DNA of 64,000 bases from Mycetocola spongiae (lineage in GTDB: Bacteria; Actinomycetota; Actinomycetes; Actinomycetales; Microbacteriaceae): positions 744,001 through 808,000 of the forward strand of contig NZ_CP080203.1 of assembly GCF_020424085.1 (NCBI RefSeq). The letters are read 5' to 3'. The notes beneath the pieces were generated by a model, which saw only the letters and a program-made list of their open reading frames with translations, searched no databases and was not told the DNA's origin. The position numbers and the translations under genes were made by a program. Within the stretch, counting starts at the first letter, position 1. Each line of letters opens with the position of its first letter. Shown here piece by piece: positions 1-8,789 of this stretch.

Positions 1-390
1 GCGTTCCACGTCATCCCCGAGGACCTCAGCACCGCCGAAAACATGCTGGAGGAGAAGGCCAAGGCCATCGTCCTCCTCATGCGCCTGAAGCCCGAGGACC
101 TGAATGAGCTCCCCGAGCGCAAGGACTGGTCCTATAACGGCATCGTTGCGTACTCGAAGGTTTGTACACACGTGGGTTGCCCCGTTGCTCTTTATGAGCA
201 GCAGACGCACCACCTGCTGTGCCCCTGCCACCAGTCGCAGTTTGATGTCACCAACCACTGTGCCGTTATCTTCGGACCGGCCGCCCGTCCCCTGCCGCAG
301 CTCCCGATCGCCGTGGACGATGAGGGTTACCTCATCGCTCAGAGCGACTTCACCGAGCCTGTCGGACCGAGCTTCTGGGAGCGTCATTGA
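1..390 (+). CDS. qcrA: Cytochrome bc1 complex Rieske iron-sulfur subunit (C-terminal part)
   Basis: The gene runs in from the left edge; only the last 129 codons are present. The Rieske [2Fe-2S] ligands are visible as CTHVGC (codons at 163-180) and CPCHQS (around 220-237), so the cluster domain is complete. The protein is the Rieske subunit of the menaquinol:cytochrome c reductase at the cytoplasmic membrane; in actinobacteria it belongs to a bcc-aa3 supercomplex. The N-terminal membrane helices lie outside the window. Its TGA stop overlaps the TTG start of qcrB (TTGA), so the two are translationally coupled. qcrC and ctaE are probably just off the left edge, as in other actinobacteria (inference). 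Confidence 0.96.
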   Translation, partial: AFHVIPEDLSTAENMLEEKAKAIVLLMRLKPEDLNELPERKDWSYNGIVAYSKVCTHVGCPVALYEQQTHHLLCPCHQSQFDVTNHCAVIFGPAARPLPQLPIAVDDEGYLIAQSDFTEPVGPSFWERH

Positions 391-2018
391 GTACCACAAC
401 GGCCCCTGCACCCACCAACCCGGCCGCATCTAAGAATTCGGGTGGATTCACCGCCAAGGCGGCAAACTATCTTGACGAGCGCACCAGCATCTCCGGTGCC
501 GTCAAGGAGTTTGGTCGCAAGGTTTTCCCGGACCACTGGTCCTTCCTGCTCGGTGAGGTAGCACTCTACTGCTTCGTTGTCATCCTGCTCTCGGGAACGT
601 TCCTGACGTTCTTCTTCGACGCATCGATGACCCACGTGGCCTATGAGGGCTCCTATGTTCCGATGAACGGCATTCATATGTCGGCGGCCATGGCCTCCAC
701 CCTGGATATCTCGTTTGATATCCGCGGTGGTCTGCTCATGCGCCAGGTACACCACTGGGCGGCCCTGCTGTTCGTGGCGTCCATCGGTCTGCACATGCTG
801 CGCATCTTCTTCACCGGCGCCTTCCGCAAGCCCCGCGAGCTGAACTGGGTCATCGGTTTTGTCCTGTTTATCCTCGCCATGGCCGAGGGATTCACCGGCT
901 ATTCGCTCCCCGATGACCTGCTCTCCGGTAACGGTCTGCGCATCATCGACGGAATGATCAAGGGCTTCCCGCTGGTCGGCACCTGGATCTCCTTCCTCCT
1001 GTTTGGTGGGGAGTTCCCGGGCACCGATATCGTGGGCCGCCTCTACTCGCTGCACATCATGATCCTGCCGGCCATGCTGCTGGTCTTCATCGCGATGCAC
1101 CTGCTGTTTGTGGTTGTTCACAAGCACACGCAGTACCCTGGCCCGGGCCGCACCGAGGGTAACGTTGTTGGTTTCCCCGTGCTCCCCGTATATGCCGCCA
1201 AGGCCGGTGGATTCTTCTTCATCGTCTTCGGTGTCATCATGGCCATCGCGACGTTCTTCCAGATCAACCCGATCTGGAACTACGGACCGTATGACCCCTC
1301 GCCGGTTTCAGCGGGTACCCAGCCCGACTGGTATATCGGTTTTGCCGATGGAATGTTGCGTCTGGCTCCCCCGCACCTCGAGTTTGTCTGGTTGAACCAC
1401 ACCTGGAGCTTCGGCATCCTGATCCCCGTGATCATCCTGGGTCTGTTCATTGTCACCGTCCTGATCTACCCCTTCATTGAGGCGTGGATCACCGGAGATA
1501 AGCGCGAGCACCACATCCTCGACCGCCCCCGCAACGCCCCGACCCGTACCGCTATCGGTGCAGCCGGCGTGACCTTCTACGCCGTCATGTGGGCCGCGGC
1601 CAGCTCCGACCTGATCGCCACGCACTTCATGGTGACCATGGAGGGTGTCATTCACACCCTGCAGTTCCTGCTTATCTTCGGACCGTTCATCGCCTACTTC
1701 ATCACGAAGCGCGTATGCCTCGGCCTGCAGAAGAAGGACCGCGAGATTGCCCTCCACGGCTATGAGACCGGACGCATCGTCCGCCTCCCCGGTGGCGAGT
1801 ACATCGAGGTTCACGAGCAGGTCTCGGACTATGAGCGCTGGGAACTGGTCAGCTATAAGGACAACGCCCCGATCATGCTGCGCCCCAACGCGCAGGGCAA
1901 GATCACCGCGGGTGAGCGCCTCCGCGTATCCCTGTCCCGCTGGTTCTTCGAGGACCGGATCGCTCCGGTCTCGCAGACCGAGCTGGATAAGGCACACGGC
2001 GATGAGGACCACCACTAG
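387..2018 (+). CDS. qcrB: Cytochrome bc1 complex cytochrome b subunit
   Basis: 543 aa membrane protein carrying the two b hemes and quinol sites of the bc1 complex. Heme-ligand histidines are seen in RQVHHWAALL (about residue 121), LHML (about 135), SLHIMI (about 221) and MHLLF (about 236). A hydrophilic C-terminal tail of about 120 residues follows the last helices, as is usual in actinobacterial QcrB; total length fits the family. The start is TTG at 387, inside the qcrA stop (4-nt overlap), giving N-terminus MSTTTAPAP; no other start keeps the N-terminal region. Last gene of the operon, followed by a perfect hairpin at 2037-2078. Confidence 0.97.
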   Translation: MSTTTAPAPTNPAASKNSGGFTAKAANYLDERTSISGAVKEFGRKVFPDHWSFLLGEVALYCFVVILLSGTFLTFFFDASMTHVAYEGSYVPMNGIHMSAAMASTLDISFDIRGGLLMRQVHHWAALLFVASIGLHMLRIFFTGAFRKPRELNWVIGFVLFILAMAEGFTGYSLPDDLLSGNGLRIIDGMIKGFPLVGTWISFLLFGGEFPGTDIVGRLYSLHIMILPAMLLVFIAMHLLFVVVHKHTQYPGPGRTEGNVVGFPVLPVYAAKAGGFFFIVFGVIMAIATFFQINPIWNYGPYDPSPVSAGTQPDWYIGFADGMLRLAPPHLEFVWLNHTWSFGILIPVIILGLFIVTVLIYPFIEAWITGDKREHHILDRPRNAPTRTAIGAAGVTFYAVMWAAASSDLIATHFMVTMEGVIHTLQFLLIFGPFIAYFITKRVCLGLQKKDREIALHGYETGRIVRLPGGEYIEVHEQVSDYERWELVSYKDNAPIMLRPNAQGKITAGERLRVSLSRWFFEDRIAPVSQTELDKAHGDEDHH

Positions 2019-2036
2019 GGTCTGATTCAATAACGC

Positions 2037-2078
2037 AACGGGCGTTGAACTTCTCTTCGGAGGAGTTCAACGCCCGTT
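2037..2078. terminator. Bidirectional hairpin terminator between convergent qcrB and CoA-transferase gene
   Basis: Perfect 14-bp inverted repeat (arms 2037-2050 and 2065-2078, 14-nt loop) 18 bp after the qcrB stop and 53 bp after the end of the converging gene. Only a short T-rich run follows on the plus strand, so termination strength is uncertain. Confidence 0.75.
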
Positions 2079-2131
2079 CTGTATTTCACGGCCGCAACCG
2101 CTCCCCTCCCCCGCCGCGACGGTGGGAGGCC

Positions 2132-3505
2132 CTATTCGCTCAGCCAGCGCAGGGTGCCGGAGCCATAGGCCGGCGGTCCGACCCGGAACTCCAGCGGCGC
2201 ACCACGGCGCAGCAGGGCGGGCGGGGCATAGGTGAGCGAGCCCTCCGCTCCGGACAGCACACGCTCGCGCGTTTCCAGGTCTCGTAAGCCCTCGCCGCCG
2301 GCGGGCCGGGGAAGCCGCAGGAGCGCGTGTGCGGTCGCGGCCAGCGAAAGATGCGCCACTCCCCCTCCCTCGCCCTCCCGATCCCGCAGGAGGGCCACGG
2401 CGGCCGCCGCCATCCCCATGCCCGTTGCGTGATCAAGCGCCTGCACGGGGAGTGCTCCCGGGCCCGCGCCCGAGGCGTAGAGATCCGCGATCCCCACGGC
2501 CGCCTGCACGATGCTGTCAAAACCGCGGCGGTCGGCAAGTGGTCCGACATCTCCCCAGGCATCCAGCGCAACCACGGCCAGGCCCGGATAGTCGCGGGCC
2601 AGCTCGGCGGGTGTGAGCCCCAGCGCGGCCAGTCCCCGCGGCCGATAGCCCAGCAGCACGATATCGGCGCCCGCCAGGAGCTCCCGCACGCGCCCCGCCG
2701 CCGGGCCCTCCCGCAGATCCGCCTCGGCGCTGCGGGTATCCCATCCGGTATCCAGAAACTGATCGGGCAATTCAGGCATCCGGGGAGGGTCGATGCGCAG
2801 CACATCCGCGCCCAGGGCGCCCAGGATGCGGCCGGCGGCCGGGCCCGCGATCACCCGGGTCAGCGCAAGCACCCGAACGCCCGCGAGCGGCAGGCCCCCG
2901 CCGCGGGCGGGCCGGGGACGGGGCATCGCCCGGTTCACGGAATCAAATCTGATCCAGGGCTCGTCGGCGAGGGCACGGGCGCCCGGCGTCGCGGCCCAGG
3001 CGCTCTCGCTACGCACCGCCGCGGCCACTCCCCCGGCCGCGGATACCCGATCCTCGATCTCGCCCGCCGTGAGCCGCGCCAGCGCCTCGCGCGCGGCCCG
3101 GGCGCCGTCCACGCCGAGCGCCCGCAGCAGGGCCGCCTCGTGATGCGGGTAATTGGCGTGTATCCGCACCCAGCCATCCGCCACTTCGTGGAAGCCCGAG
3201 AGCGGGGCAAACGCCGTGGGGGCGCGTCCGTTCACGCGCAGCCGCGAGAAGGAGTCAAAGGATGCGGCAACACCGGCCGCATCCAGGCCGATCCGCGCGC
3301 CCGGCACGCGGGCGTTCACGGCCGAGGCCAGCGCCTGCACCGAACCCAGGGCCAGGCCCTCCACATCCAACCGGCGATCCGCCCACCAGATGCGCGGGCC
3401 GCCCCGGTTTGCGGGGGCGACCCCGCGCCCGAGCGCGGGGCCCAGCGCCGCGAGGAGTTCCGGAACCACGGCGGCGCCCTGCACTGATCCACTCATGGTT
3501 CCCAT
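2132..3505 (-). CDS. CaiB/BaiF-family CoA-transferase with permuted domain order
   Basis: About 457 aa. Members move CoA between carboxylic acids or act on acyl-CoAs through an aspartyl-CoA intermediate; the substrate cannot be told. The usual family N-terminus (PLAGVRVLALTRVIAGP, then LGADVLRIDPP) appears only at about residue 206, and the likely catalytic Asp is D358 in QALDHATG. The first 200 residues resemble the small C-terminal lobe of ordinary CaiB proteins (GFHEVADGWVRIHAN, then LARLTAGEIEDRV), so the order is swapped. Similar permuted proteins are known in actinobacteria and proteobacteria from memory. Start is ATG 3505 or ATG 3496; neither has a strong ribosome site. It is separated from ctaF by a terminator, so it has its own promoter or lives on read-through. 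Confidence 0.82.
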   Translation of the reverse strand: MGTMSGSVQGAAVVPELLAALGPALGRGVAPANRGGPRIWWADRRLDVEGLALGSVQALASAVNARVPGARIGLDAAGVAASFDSFSRLRVNGRAPTAFAPLSGFHEVADGWVRIHANYPHHEAALLRALGVDGARAAREALARLTAGEIEDRVSAAGGVAAAVRSESAWAATPGARALADEPWIRFDSVNRAMPRPRPARGGGLPLAGVRVLALTRVIAGPAAGRILGALGADVLRIDPPRMPELPDQFLDTGWDTRSAEADLREGPAAGRVRELLAGADIVLLGYRPRGLAALGLTPAELARDYPGLAVVALDAWGDVGPLADRRGFDSIVQAAVGIADLYASGAGPGALPVQALDHATGMGMAAAAVALLRDREGEGGGVAHLSLAATAHALLRLPRPAGGEGLRDLETRERVLSGAEGSLTYAPPALLRRGAPLEFRVGPPAYGSGTLRWLSE

Positions 3506-3524
3506 TATGCGCCCAGGGAAACAC

Positions 3525-3564
3525 AAAAGGTCCACACCCTCCCGGGGGAGAGTGTGGACCTTTT
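3525..3564 (-). terminator. Intrinsic terminator after ctaF
   Basis: Perfect 13-bp stem (3525-3537 with 3552-3564, 14-nt loop) whose minus-strand transcript ends in a U run. It lies 12 nt after the ctaF stop and ends the ctaC-ctaD-ctaF operon. The plus strand also carries five T after the stem. Confidence 0.85.
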
Positions 3565-3575
3565 TGTAATAGTAC

Positions 3576-4010
3576 CTAGTGTGCGAAACGTCCGCGGTAG
3601 AACTCGTAGACCCAGCCGACGATGCCGACCAGAACCAGCGGGCCACCGAACCAGGCGAGCCAGAAGTTGCCGTTCTGACCGATCGACATTCCGATGATGA
3701 CCACCGAGATGGCACCCACCAGAACGATGGGCCACCAGCTCCAGGGAGCGAAGTGTCCGATCTCGGGATCGGCGTCATCGATATTGGCTGCGATGTTGTC
3801 CTCGGGGAGTTCCCCACCCTGCTTCTTATAAACAAGACGCAGGTAGAAGGCGACAAACGCGCTCAGGATACCCGACAGTGCGAGCGTAACGGTTCCGACC
3901 CACTCGACGCGGCCGTGGGCAGCATCGGCGAGGTTCCAGAACGTGTACACGCCACACAGGATGAAGCAGAAGACCGCGAGGATCCAAAGGATGTTGATAT
4001 TGGATTTCAT
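3576..4010 (-). CDS. ctaF: Cytochrome c oxidase subunit IV, actinobacterial type
   Basis: 144 aa protein with about four hydrophobic helices: one near residues 8-26, one at 37-58, and a pair at about 93-135 separated by GQNGN. This is the size and pattern of the small actinobacterial subunit IV of the aa3 oxidase, which has no metal ligands. The start ATG lies 3 nt after the ctaD stop, showing tight coupling. Last gene of the ctaCDF operon; an intrinsic terminator follows. The family call rests on the pattern plus the neighbouring ctaD and ctaC. Confidence 0.93.
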   Translation of the reverse strand: MKSNINILWILAVFCFILCGVYTFWNLADAAHGRVEWVGTVTLALSGILSAFVAFYLRLVYKKQGGELPEDNIAANIDDADPEIGHFAPWSWWPIVLVGAISVVIIGMSIGQNGNFWLAWFGGPLVLVGIVGWVYEFYRGRFAH

Positions 4011-4013
4011 GGG

Positions 4014-5735
4014 TTAGTTCACCTTTCCATCGGAAGGGTTCAGCCGGGTCTGTTCCGCGACCGGCGCGGGCACGGAGTGCTCTGCCGCCTCGGGGTGGTT
4101 CAGGTCAAACGCGGGACGCTCGGAGCGGATACGCGGGATCGACGTGAAGTTGTGGCGCGGGGGCGGGCACGAGGTGGCCCACTCAAGCGATCCACCATAA
4201 CCCCAGGGGTCGTTCACGGTGACCTTCGGCGCCTTGCGGGCCGTGATGTATACGTTCAGGAAGAACGGGATCAGCGATACGGCGAGGATAAACGAACCGA
4301 TCGTCGACAGCTGGTTCATCCAGGTGATGTTATCGGAGGGCGCATACGTGTAATAACGACGCGGGAAGCCCATCACGCCGATCCAGTGCTGGATCAGGAA
4401 CGTGGTGTGGAAACCGATAAACAGCAGCCAGAAGTGCCAATAACCCAGCTTCTCGTTGAGCATCTTGCCGGTCCACTTGGGCCACCAGAAGTAGAAGCCG
4501 GCGAACATGGCAAATACCACGGTGCCAAATACCACGTAGTGGAAGTGGGCGATCACGAAGTAGGTATCCGAGACGTGGAAGTCCAGCGGGGGCGATGCCA
4601 GGATGACACCGGTCAGACCACCGAAGACGAAGGTAATCAGGAAGCCGAGCGACCAGATCATCGGGGTCTCGAAGGTGACCGAACCGCGCCACATGGTACC
4701 GATCCAGTTGAAGATCTTCACACCGGTCGGAACCGCGATCAGCATCGTCATCAGGGCGAAGAACGGCAGGAGCACCGAACCGGTGACGTACATGTGGTGG
4801 GCCCACACGGTCACGGACAGGGCGGCGATCGCGATGGTGGCATAAACCAGCGTCTTATATCCGAAGATCGGCTTGCGGCTAAATACCGGGAAGATCTCCG
4901 AGACGATACCGAAGAACGGCAGCGCGATGATGTAAACCTCGGGGTGACCGAAGAACCAGAACATGTGCTGCCACAGCATCACTCCGCCGTTTTCGGCGTC
5001 GAAGATATGGGCACCAAATACTCGGTCGGCACCCAGCGCAAACAGGGCGGCGGCGAGGACCGGGAAGGCCATGAGGATCAGCAGCGAGGTCACGAGGGTA
5101 TTCCAGGTGAAGATGGGCATACGCCACATCGTCATACCCGGGGCACGCATCGTGATGATCGTGGTGATGAAGTTCACGGCACCCAGAATGGTTCCGAATC
5201 CGGACATCGCCAGACCCAGCACCCAGAGGTTTCCACCTATACCTGGCGAGAATGTTGTACTCGACAGTGGCGCATAGGCAAACCAACCAAACGACGCTGC
5301 ACCCTGCGGGGTGAGGAATCCACCCACGGCGATGAGGCTACCAAAAACATAGAGCCACAGGGCAAAGGCGTTCAGTCGGGGGAACGCCACATCGGGGGCA
5401 CCGATCTGCAGCGGCATCAGTGCGTTTGCAAAGCCGGAGAACAGCGGGGTGGCGAACATGAGCAGCATGATCGTTCCGTGCATCGTGAACAGCTGGTTGT
5501 ACTGTTCCTTGGTCTCCACGATGGTGAGACCGGGCTCAAAGAGCTGGGCGCGGATGAGCAGGGCCATCACGCCACCGATGCAGAAGAAGATAAATGATGC
5601 GATCAGGTACATGTACCCGATGGTCTTGTGGTCGGTGGAGGTAATCCACTTCACCAAGATATTTCCCTTGTGCTCAACCTTGGAACGGTTGAGCACGCTG
5701 GCCTGGCCAGCGGGGATGTCTGTCACGGTGGACAT
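4014..5735 (-). CDS. ctaD: Cytochrome c oxidase subunit I (aa3 type)
   Basis: 573 aa, 12-helix heme-copper oxidase subunit that reduces O2 to water and pumps protons. Visible ligands: H86 (low-spin heme a, TMHGT), H264 and the cross-linked Y268 (GHPEVY), H313-H314 (CuB, HHMYVTG), H397 and H399 ([10 protein letters not shown]). All key residues are present and the length is normal. It starts 3 nt after the ctaC stop and ends 3 nt before ctaF, so the three genes are one translational unit. It converges with qcrAB, an arrangement also seen in relatives. Confidence 0.98.
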   Translation of the reverse strand: MSTVTDIPAGQASVLNRSKVEHKGNILVKWITSTDHKTIGYMYLIASFIFFCIGGVMALLIRAQLFEPGLTIVETKEQYNQLFTMHGTIMLLMFATPLFSGFANALMPLQIGAPDVAFPRLNAFALWLYVFGSLIAVGGFLTPQGAASFGWFAYAPLSSTTFSPGIGGNLWVLGLAMSGFGTILGAVNFITTIITMRAPGMTMWRMPIFTWNTLVTSLLILMAFPVLAAALFALGADRVFGAHIFDAENGGVMLWQHMFWFFGHPEVYIIALPFFGIVSEIFPVFSRKPIFGYKTLVYATIAIAALSVTVWAHHMYVTGSVLLPFFALMTMLIAVPTGVKIFNWIGTMWRGSVTFETPMIWSLGFLITFVFGGLTGVILASPPLDFHVSDTYFVIAHFHYVVFGTVVFAMFAGFYFWWPKWTGKMLNEKLGYWHFWLLFIGFHTTFLIQHWIGVMGFPRRYYTYAPSDNITWMNQLSTIGSFILAVSLIPFFLNVYITARKAPKVTVNDPWGYGGSLEWATSCPPPRHNFTSIPRIRSERPAFDLNHPEAAEHSVPAPVAEQTRLNPSDGKVN

Positions 5736-5738
5736 AGG

Positions 5739-6638
5739 TTACTTGCCCTCTTCCTTGACGGTACCCTCGGCCGGCGCGATGCCCGGGAGGTTCTGGTTGC
5801 GGTTGTACTCCGAACCGAAGTTACCCACGTTCCCCGCGGCCTTAAGCTCGGCGAGGTGCGCATCGTAATCGGCCTGAGAGACGACCTTGACGTTGAAGAG
5901 CATCATCGAGTGGTCCTGGCCACAAAGCTCGGCACACTTACCCTTATACTCGCCGATGCGCTCCGGGATGAACGACATGTAGTTGGTCTTACCCGGGTAC
6001 ATGTCCTTCTTATAGAGGAAGTCGATGACCCAGAAGGAGTGGATCACGTCTCGGGACTCGAGAGCGATCTTGACCTTCTTGTCAACGGGGAGGTACAGGG
6101 TGGGGACGGTGTTCGGATCGAACTCGCCGCCCTCTACCTGGCGGGTCTGCACACCGGCAGTCCAGACGTCCTCGCCGTCAACGGCGTCGGGGTATACGAA
6201 GTCCCACGACCACTGCTTGCCGAAGACCTGGACCTGAACGTCCGGGTCATCGAACTGAGCTTCGATGGCCGCCTGATCGCGAGCGGTGAAGGCAAAGAAG
6301 CCCATCACGAGGATCAGCGGGATGATCGTATAAAGAATTTCGATGGGCATGTTATAGCGCATCTGTACCGGAAGACCGGTCTGACCCTTGCGGCGGCGGT
6401 ACACAACGATGGCCCAAATAATGAGACCCCATGTGATCACACCGACCGCGAGGAGGACAATCCAAGAGGTTGTCCAGAGACCGGCGACCCTCTCGGTGTG
6501 GTTTGTTACCGGCTTCTCGCCCTCGACGAAGCCGGGGAGATAGCCGTGAAGCTCGGCCTGGGTACACCCGGCAAGGATCACGACAAGCGTGAGCGCTACC
6601 GGCAGTGAAGCCCAGCGGAGTCTACGATTCGAGCGCAC
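5739..6638 (-). CDS. ctaC: Cytochrome c oxidase subunit II (lipoprotein, CuA site)
   Basis: 299 aa. The N-terminus has a basic stretch, a hydrophobic core and lipobox LAGC, so C25 is the likely lipidated residue. Two more helices (about 55-78 and 101-118) precede the periplasm-like cupredoxin domain. CuA ligands are intact: H200, C235, C239, H243, M246 (CAELCGQDHSMM), with E237 supplying a backbone ligand in this family. It takes electrons from the bc1 cytochrome cc and passes them to heme a. Start is GTG 6638 with AAAGG seven bases upstream. First gene of the ctaCDF operon. Confidence 0.97.
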   Translation of the reverse strand: MRSNRRLRWASLPVALTLVVILAGCTQAELHGYLPGFVEGEKPVTNHTERVAGLWTTSWIVLLAVGVITWGLIIWAIVVYRRRKGQTGLPVQMRYNMPIEILYTIIPLILVMGFFAFTARDQAAIEAQFDDPDVQVQVFGKQWSWDFVYPDAVDGEDVWTAGVQTRQVEGGEFDPNTVPTLYLPVDKKVKIALESRDVIHSFWVIDFLYKKDMYPGKTNYMSFIPERIGEYKGKCAELCGQDHSMMLFNVKVVSQADYDAHLAELKAAGNVGNFGSEYNRNQNLPGIAPAEGTVKEEGK

Positions 6639-6656
6639 CTGGGACCTTTCGCAAAA

Positions 6657-6662
6657 ATACTA
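6657..6662 (-). promoter_or_regulatory. Possible -10 element of the ctaC operon
   Basis: TAGTAT on the minus strand about 19 nt before the ctaC GTG, followed by a T run. No clear -35 is seen, so this is a weak call based on position and composition. Confidence 0.3.
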
Positions 6663-6773
6663 TTGGTTCAGCGTCCAGTCTAGCCCGATACCGACACCGG
6701 TTCGGGACCATTCCCCGAAATTCCGGTACATAGATGCCGTCATCCTGCCAACAAAAGCTGTAAAAACGCCGAA

Positions 6774-6795
6774 AGGGACGCCTTTTGGCGTCCCT
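6774..6795 (-). terminator. Intrinsic terminator of the A-type Fe-S carrier gene
   Basis: 9-bp stem with a 4-nt loop (6774-6782 and 6787-6795); in the minus direction it is followed by TTCGGCGTTTTT. It lies about 40 nt after the gene's stop. Confidence 0.8.
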
Positions 6796-6833
6796 CTCGG
6801 TCGGTGTGTCGCGTGGCGACTCGACGTGAATAT

Positions 6834-7232
6834 TTAGCTGAAGCTATCCCCGCAGGCGCAGCTTCCGCCGGCATTGGGGTTATCAATCGTGAAACCCTGC
6901 TTCTGGATGGTGTCCTCGAAGTCGATCGTGGCACCGTCCAGGTAGGGAACACTCATGCCATCCACGATGACCTCAACGCCGCCGAAGTCAACGGTGACAT
7001 CGCCGTCCATGAAGCGCTCATCGAAATACAGCTGATAAATGAGACCCGAACAGCCGCCGGGCTGCACGGCCACGCGCAGGCGCAGATCATCGCGACCCTC
7101 CTGACCAAGAAGGCTCTTCACCTTATCGGCGGCGGTCACGGTGAGGCCCACGCCGTGGGCGGGGGTCTCCTCCGTGGTGGATGCCAGCACCGGGGCGGAT
7201 GCCTCGGTTTCGGTCAACGTTGCCTCGCTCAT
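6834..7232 (-). CDS. erpA: A-type iron-sulfur cluster carrier (HesB/IscA/ErpA family)
   Basis: 132 aa. Carries Fe-S clusters to apoproteins in the cytoplasm. The three conserved cysteines are present: C61 in QPGGCSG, and C125 and C127 in the C-terminal CACG. Residues 1-27 are a poorly conserved, Thr/Glu/Ala-rich extension ahead of the domain. The ATG has an AAGGAGA ribosome site. It is a single gene with its own promoter-like site (TATAAG at 7275-7280) and its own terminator, next to the oxidase operon as in other actinobacteria. ErpA rather than IscA is the usual actinobacterial assignment. Confidence 0.93.
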   Translation of the reverse strand: MSEATLTETEASAPVLASTTEETPAHGVGLTVTAADKVKSLLGQEGRDDLRLRVAVQPGGCSGLIYQLYFDERFMDGDVTVDFGGVEVIVDGMSVPYLDGATIDFEDTIQKQGFTIDNPNAGGSCACGDSFS

Positions 7233-7274
7233 GACTCTCCTTCTTTACATCTCGCCAAAATCGACGATCGTAGT

Positions 7275-7280
7275 CTTATA
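7275..7280 (-). promoter_or_regulatory. Probable -10 element for erpA
   Basis: TATAAG (minus strand, in the context GTTATAAGACT) 42 nt upstream of the erpA ATG. A -35 is not obvious. Confidence 0.4.
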
Positions 7281-7325
7281 ACAGCCTAACCACTTCCGGG
7301 CCCCACGGATTCCCCGAGCGGGAAA

Positions 7326-8750
7326 TTATTTTCCCGCGGACTCGTTCAGCCGGCCCAGCAGCAGCGCCTCGGCGAGGGTTGAGCGCTCAAAGACGCCGAG
7401 GTGCAGCGATTCATTTGGGCTATGCGCGCGCGAGTGCGGGTCCTCCACACCGGTCACCAGGATCGCGGCCTCCGGGAACTCGCGCACCAGGTCGGCAATG
7501 AAGGGGATCGATCCGCCGATACCCAGCTCCACGGGCGCCACCTGCCAGGCATCGGCCATGGCCTGCTTGGCGGCGGCCACCAGCGGGTGGCTGGTATCCA
7601 CGAGGAACGGGCTGCCGGTGTCCACATCGTCGATGCTCAACTGGGCACCATACGGGGCGTGAGCGCGCAGGTGGGTTGCGATGGCCTCGGCGGCCTGCTC
7701 GGCGTCCTGGCCCGGGGCGATCCGCACGCTCACGCGCACACTCACGGCCGGAATCAGGGTATTCGAGGCGTTCTGCACGCTGGGCGCGTCGATGCCGGTG
7801 ATGCTGATCGAGGGCTTATCCCAGATGCGGCCGAGGATCGACCCCGTACCGATCGGGCTGACGCCCTCGCTCAGGCCCGTCTCGGCGCGCAGCTGCGCCT
7901 CGTCATAGGCGGGGGTCTGGGCATCGCGCGAGATCAGTCCGGCCACGGCCACACTCCCCTGCTCATCCCAGAGGGTATCCAGCAGTCGCACCGTGGCCAG
8001 CATGGCATCGGGCACGGCCCCGCCAAACATGCCCGAGTGCGAGGCATGATCCAGGGTGCGCACCGTGAGGCGGAACGTGACGTTTCCGCGCAGCGCGACG
8101 GTGAGCGCCGGGGTGAGCTCATCCCAGTTATTGGAATCGGCCACCACGATCGCATCCGCGGCGAGTTCGGAGCGGTGCTGCACGAGGAAATTGGCAAAGG
8201 AGCGGGAACCAAACTCCTCCTCCCCCTCGATGAACAGGGTAAGGCCCAGGTCGAAGTCCTCGCCCGCCGCATCACGCAGGGCGCGGATCGCGGCGATATG
8301 GGACATCACGCCGGCCTTATCGTCGGCGGCACCGCGACCATAGAGGCGATCACCGATCACGGTGGGCTCATAGGCGGGGGTATCCCAATCGGCCTCGGCC
8401 CCGGGGGGCTGCACGTCGTGGTGGGCATAAAGCAGGACCGTCGGCGCGCCGTTCTTTGCCGGGCGTGTCGCGAGGATCGCGGGCTGCCCCAGCTCATCAC
8501 TATCGGGGAGGCGCGCATGCGAGATGCTGACGTTTTCGAAGACGCCCGTGCCGCGCGCGAGATCGGCAATGGCCTCTGCGCTGCGCTGGACAAGTGCGTG
8601 ATCAAAGCCATCCCAGGCTACGCTGGGGATGCGGACAAGATCGCCAAGTTCCCCGAGGGTGGTGGGGAGGGCGGTTTTGACGGATTCGGCCAACGCAATA
8701 TCCAATGCGGAGGTCAATGTGGCCGGAGAAGTGCCGTTGTGTGCGTTCAT
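7326..8750 (-). CDS. M20-family zinc dipeptidase / deacylase
   Basis: 474 aa cytoplasmic metallopeptidase of the M20 (dipeptidase/ArgE/DapE) family. Metal and catalytic residues are visible: YAHHDVQP (H111, D112), GRGAADDK (D143/D144), the Glu cluster IEGEEEFGS (about 175-179), D205 in VADSNNWD, and the C-terminal His in AHSPNES. The lid domain (TLDHASHSGMFGG) is also present. Substrate is unknown; many actinobacterial members are annotated as Xaa-His or general dipeptidases. The start ATG 8750 gives MNAHNG. It is divergent from the DUF3043 gene, with 39 bp between them. Confidence 0.93.
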   Translation of the reverse strand: MNAHNGTSPATLTSALDIALAESVKTALPTTLGELGDLVRIPSVAWDGFDHALVQRSAEAIADLARGTGVFENVSISHARLPDSDELGQPAILATRPAKNGAPTVLLYAHHDVQPPGAEADWDTPAYEPTVIGDRLYGRGAADDKAGVMSHIAAIRALRDAAGEDFDLGLTLFIEGEEEFGSRSFANFLVQHRSELAADAIVVADSNNWDELTPALTVALRGNVTFRLTVRTLDHASHSGMFGGAVPDAMLATVRLLDTLWDEQGSVAVAGLISRDAQTPAYDEAQLRAETGLSEGVSPIGTGSILGRIWDKPSISITGIDAPSVQNASNTLIPAVSVRVSVRIAPGQDAEQAAEAIATHLRAHAPYGAQLSIDDVDTGSPFLVDTSHPLVAAAKQAMADAWQVAPVELGIGGSIPFIADLVREFPEAAILVTGVEDPHSRAHSPNESLHLGVFERSTLAEALLLGRLNESAGK

Positions 8751-8789
8751 ACGGGTAATCTTAACCCGTAGCCAATCCAAGGACCGAGT

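Noticed and set aside
2327-3487. 386-codon plus-strand frame over the CoA-transferase
   Set aside because: Arg/Gly/Pro/His-rich mirror sequence with no domain; the minus-strand protein has family motifs.
3579-5597. Long plus-strand open frame over ctaF and ctaD
   Set aside because: It is antisense to genes with full oxidase motifs; its product is low-complexity charged sequence typical of the mirror of GC-rich codons.
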